Positions 43,455 to 45,662 of a DNA stretch of 45,662 nucleotides are shown here, piece after piece. The stretch is from Kiritimatiellia bacterium. GTDB lineage: Bacteria > Verrucomicrobiota > Kiritimatiellia > RFP12 > UBA1067. The notes under the pieces were generated by a model. The model saw nothing but the letters and a program-made list of their open reading frames with translations, was not told where the DNA came from and made no database searches. The position numbers and the translations under genes are program-made. Each line of letters starts with the position of its first letter. Position 1 is the stretch's first letter. The DNA lies in contig JAFONM010000019.1 of the NCBI GenBank assembly GCA_017418445.1, positions 1-45,662 of the forward strand, given 5' to 3'.

Positions 43455-44024
43455 TCATTGCAGCATCTTCAGGAAGTTCTCGAGCTGCTTCACGCCCTCG
43501 GGAGTGCCTATGGACTCCGGATGGTACTGGACGGACTCGATCGGAAGCGTCCTGTGGCGAAGTCCCATTATCTCTCCGTCCTCGGCCTCGGCCGAAATCT
43601 CGAGGACGTCGGGCAGACTCGCCCGCTCCACGGCGAGCGAATGGTAGCGCATCGCCGAGAACCCCTGGGAGAGCCCCTTGAAGACGCCCTTCCCGTCGTG
43701 CCGTATCCTGCTCGCCTTGCCGTGCATGAGCTTATGCGCGTGAACGATCCTTGCGCCGAACGCCTGGGCGATCGACTGGTGTCCGAGGCAGACCCCGAAA
43801 AGCGGAATCTTCCCGGCAAAGGCCTTCACCGCCTCGAGCGTGACGCCCGCCGTATCCGGATTGCCCGGACCCGGCGAGAAGACGATTCCCGCGGGATTCC
43901 GGGCGGCGATTCCGTCCACGTCGATCTTGTCGTTCCTCACGACCTCCATGTCCGCGCCCAGTCCCCTGAAAGCCTGGACGAGGTTGTAGGTGAAGGAATC
44001 GTAGTTGTCTATCATGAGTATCAT
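43455..44024 (-). CDS. trpG: anthranilate synthase component II (glutamine amidotransferase)
   Basis: The 189-residue class I amidotransferase supplies ammonia to TrpE. Seen are MIDNYDSFTYNLVQ, VFSPGPGNPDTAG, the nucleophile Cys79 in FGVCLGHQSIAQAFG, MRYHSLAV and the closing His-Glu pair in VQYHPESIGTPEG. PabA, used for folate, has the same fold; the trpE neighbour and overlap favour TrpG. ATG 44024 overlaps the trpE stop by ATGA and follows GGAGGAG. Confidence 0.95.
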   Translation of the reverse strand: MILMIDNYDSFTYNLVQAFRGLGADMEVVRNDKIDVDGIAARNPAGIVFSPGPGNPDTAGVTLEAVKAFAGKIPLFGVCLGHQSIAQAFGARIVHAHKLMHGKASRIRHDGKGVFKGLSQGFSAMRYHSLAVERASLPDVLEISAEAEDGEIMGLRHRTLPIESVQYHPESIGTPEGVKQLENFLKMLQ

Positions 44025-45484
44025 AGCTCCTCCTCCGCGAACTTGACGGCCTCGAAGACGGCCTTGGACTTGTTGACTGTTTCCTGGTATTCCTTCTTCG
44101 GATCGGAATCGGCGACGATTCCCGCGCCTGCGCGCATCGTAAGGGTCCGTCCGCTCTTGACGAGCGTCCTTATGACGATCGCGAAGTCGATGTCGCCCGA
44201 ATAGCTGAAGTACCCCGCGGCGCCGCCGTAGATGCCGCGCGGGGATTTCTCGTAGTCGGCAATGAGCTGCATCGCGCGGATCTTCGGGGCGCCGGTGAGC
44301 GTCCCCGCCGGAAACGCCGCCCTGAGAAGATCGAATCCGTCCTTCCCTTCCTCCAGGATTCCCTCCACCTCGCTCACGAGGTGCATCACGTGCGAATAGC
44401 GCTCGACGTGCGCGAAGTCCTCGACCTTCACGCTCCCCGTCTCGGAGACCCGTCCCAGGTCGTTTCGTCCAAGGTCGACGAGCATGACGTGTTCGGCGTT
44501 CTCCTTGACGTCCTCCCTGAGGTCTCGCTCGTTCGCGAGGTCCTCGGCCTCGGTCGCGCCCCTCGCGCGGGTCCCGGCGATCGGACACGTCGTGCACCTG
44601 CGCCCGTTGAGTTTCACGAGCTCCTCCGGCGAAGACCCCACGAGCGAGCGTCCGCCGATGCGCATGAAGAAGTTGTACGGGGAGGGATTGACCATCCGAA
44701 GCGAACGGTAGAGGGCTACGTCATCGACGTCGGACTCCTTGGTGAACTTCTGGGACGGGACGACCTGGATGACCTCGCCGTTAAGTATGTCGCGCTTGCA
44801 CTTCGCGACGATGTCCTCGAATTCCGCCTCGGTCATTTCCGGGACGAACGGTGCGGAATCTCCGGCGACGCGGCGACGCGGCGCGCGGCGCTCCCTGAGG
44901 AAGAACCTCGCGTAGAGCTCGTCTATCCTGTCCGCCGCCTTCGCGAACGCGTCCGGATCGGCCGTGTCCGCCGCGACGATTATCATTACCGTGCGCCTGA
45001 GTCCGTCGAAGACAAGGATGTTCTCGGCAATCATGAACGCCGCCGTGGGAGTCCCCTGCTCGTCGCGGCGCGGAACCTTCGGCTCGAAACGCGAGACGGC
45101 GTCGTAGGAGAGGAACCCGACCGCGCCGCCCTGAAACGGCGGGAGCGATGGATCGGGACGGAATCCGCGCGCATTCACGATTCGTCTCAGAGCGTCCAGG
45201 ATGTCCGCCTCCGGCAGAAGTTCGGTCCCTCCGCCCGCGGAGCGCAGGAAAGTCGCTCCCGACTGCGCGAAGACCCCCGTCTTGGGATCAACGCCGAGGA
45301 ACGAATATCTCGCTCCCGCGCCTCCGACCACGCTCTCGAGGAGGAACGCGTCCGCGTCGCCGGTCCTCGACAGAACCGATACCGGAGTCTCCATGTCCGC
45401 GAGATACTCGCGGTATACGGGAATGACGCCTCCGCCCTTCGCCTTGGCGTCGTATTCCTCCTGCGTCATGCGTCTTGTCATCAT
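44021..45484 (-). CDS. trpE: anthranilate synthase component I
   Basis: TrpE turns chorismate into anthranilate. The 487-residue protein has FLLESV (LLES at 48-51, the usual tryptophan feedback site), GGAVGFLSYD, PSPYNFFMRIGGRSLVGSSPE, CPIAGTRARGATEAED and GTLTGAPKIRAMQLI. ATG 45484 is preferred to the one next to it because AAGGAG lies 8 bases upstream. It lies behind a trp attenuator, so it is controlled both by feedback and by transcription attenuation. Other trp genes are not in the window. Confidence 0.96.
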   Translation of the reverse strand: MMTRRMTQEEYDAKAKGGGVIPVYREYLADMETPVSVLSRTGDADAFLLESVVGGAGARYSFLGVDPKTGVFAQSGATFLRSAGGGTELLPEADILDALRRIVNARGFRPDPSLPPFQGGAVGFLSYDAVSRFEPKVPRRDEQGTPTAAFMIAENILVFDGLRRTVMIIVAADTADPDAFAKAADRIDELYARFFLRERRAPRRRVAGDSAPFVPEMTEAEFEDIVAKCKRDILNGEVIQVVPSQKFTKESDVDDVALYRSLRMVNPSPYNFFMRIGGRSLVGSSPEELVKLNGRRCTTCPIAGTRARGATEAEDLANERDLREDVKENAEHVMLVDLGRNDLGRVSETGSVKVEDFAHVERYSHVMHLVSEVEGILEEGKDGFDLLRAAFPAGTLTGAPKIRAMQLIADYEKSPRGIYGGAAGYFSYSGDIDFAIVIRTLVKSGRTLTMRAGAGIVADSDPKKEYQETVNKSKAVFEAVKFAEEEL

Positions 45485-45514
45485 TTGCCTGTCTCCTTTG
45501 GTTTTTTATTCTGT

Positions 45515-45553
45515 AAAAAAGAAGCGGCCCCTCATCCTTCGGATCGGGGCCGC
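45515..45553 (-). terminator. intrinsic terminator of the trp attenuator
   Basis: The stem GCGGCCCC (45553-45546) with GGGGCCGC (45531-45524) has eight perfect pairs, extended by an inner ATCC/GGAT pairing, and is followed by TTC and six T residues (45520-45515). It ends 30 bases before the trpE start, leaving room for its ribosome binding site. Confidence 0.9.
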
Positions 45554-45587
45554 ACTTCCGTGCCTTCTTGCTCTGGCGTCTGGCTTT

Positions 45588-45662
45588 TCAGCAATGACGG
45601 AGCGCGCCTCCGATCGTAGGACCGAGGCTGCGCCACCAGAATGCTGCAAGGTTCATCGTCAT
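45588..45662 (-). CDS. trpL: trp operon leader peptide with tandem Trp codons
   Basis: A 24-codon frame runs from ATG at the window edge (45662) to TGA 45588-45590: MTMNLAAFWW then RSLGPTIGGALRHC. TGG TGG is at 45638-45633. An alternative start is the second ATG (45656). It is followed by the terminator and by trpE, and its codons contain the pairing segments of an attenuator (see findings). The promoter is outside the window. The size and tandem Trp match known trpL peptides of proteobacteria. Confidence 0.85.
   Translation of the reverse strand: MTMNLAAFWWRSLGPTIGGALRHC

Overview
The window is gene-dense, GC-rich bacterial DNA (about 44 protein genes in 45.7 kb, no intergenic gap over 300 bases) with no transposase, integrase, tRNA, rRNA or CRISPR. 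The content suggests a strict anaerobe with a Gram-negative envelope that degrades glycans: an electron-bifurcating NfnAB pair, formate-tetrahydrofolate ligase, two-subunit Fe-S fumarate hydratase, a GH2 beta-mannosidase-like end, a GH78 rhamnosidase lipoprotein, L-arabinose isomerase and a LolA-like protein. This would fit a gut or sediment member of the PVC group such as Kiritimatiellota, but no rRNA is present and that assignment is only inference.

Layout. 1-569 (+): tail of a GH2 beta-mannosidase-like gene. 709-4099 (+): dciA, an orphan peptide-binding protein, tsaB and an AEC permease. 4209-6812 (+): secG, a sugar-nucleotide epimerase and a GT4 glycosyltransferase. 6856-16914 (+): fhs, purL, cstA, ridA, nfnA, nfnB, a one-carbon, purine and redox set. 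17027-19148 (+): araA and a HAD phosphatase behind a palindromic promoter. 19152-27371 (-): a membrane coiled-coil protein and a tight operon nnrD, namZ-like, a secreted coiled-coil protein, plsC, nadA, an aminotransferase and a secreted unknown. 27437-28821 (-): fumarate hydratase alpha and beta. 28859-35229 (-): fmt and fkbH, then glf followed by two acyl carrier proteins, an ApeG-like membrane protein, an acyl-AMP ligase/dehydratase fusion and a LolA-like protein. 35354-37347 (-): a DUF2975, XRE regulator and DUF4173 cassette with a palindromic operator. 37482-43283 (-): serC, GH78 rhamnosidase, nusB, ribD, ribE. 43455-45662 (-): trpE and trpG behind a complete trp leader-peptide attenuator at the window edge.

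Three things stand out. First, the glf-acp-acp-apeG-like-ligase/dehydratase-lolA operon resembles part of an aryl polyene (APE) locus but has no ketosynthase here, and it sits beside an FkbH-type glyceryl-ACP enzyme. Second, six genes (dciA, fhs, nnrD, fumA, glf, fmt) start 6 to 11 bases after a nearly identical extended -10 box, TGGTATAATA, which predicts leaderless or almost leaderless mRNAs; secG, serC and araA have ordinary leaders instead. Third, the trp leader contains a 24-codon peptide with tandem Trp codons and mutually exclusive pairing segments that can all be written out from the sequence.

Many neighbouring genes overlap by the four bases ATGA, which fixes several start codons and indicates translational coupling.
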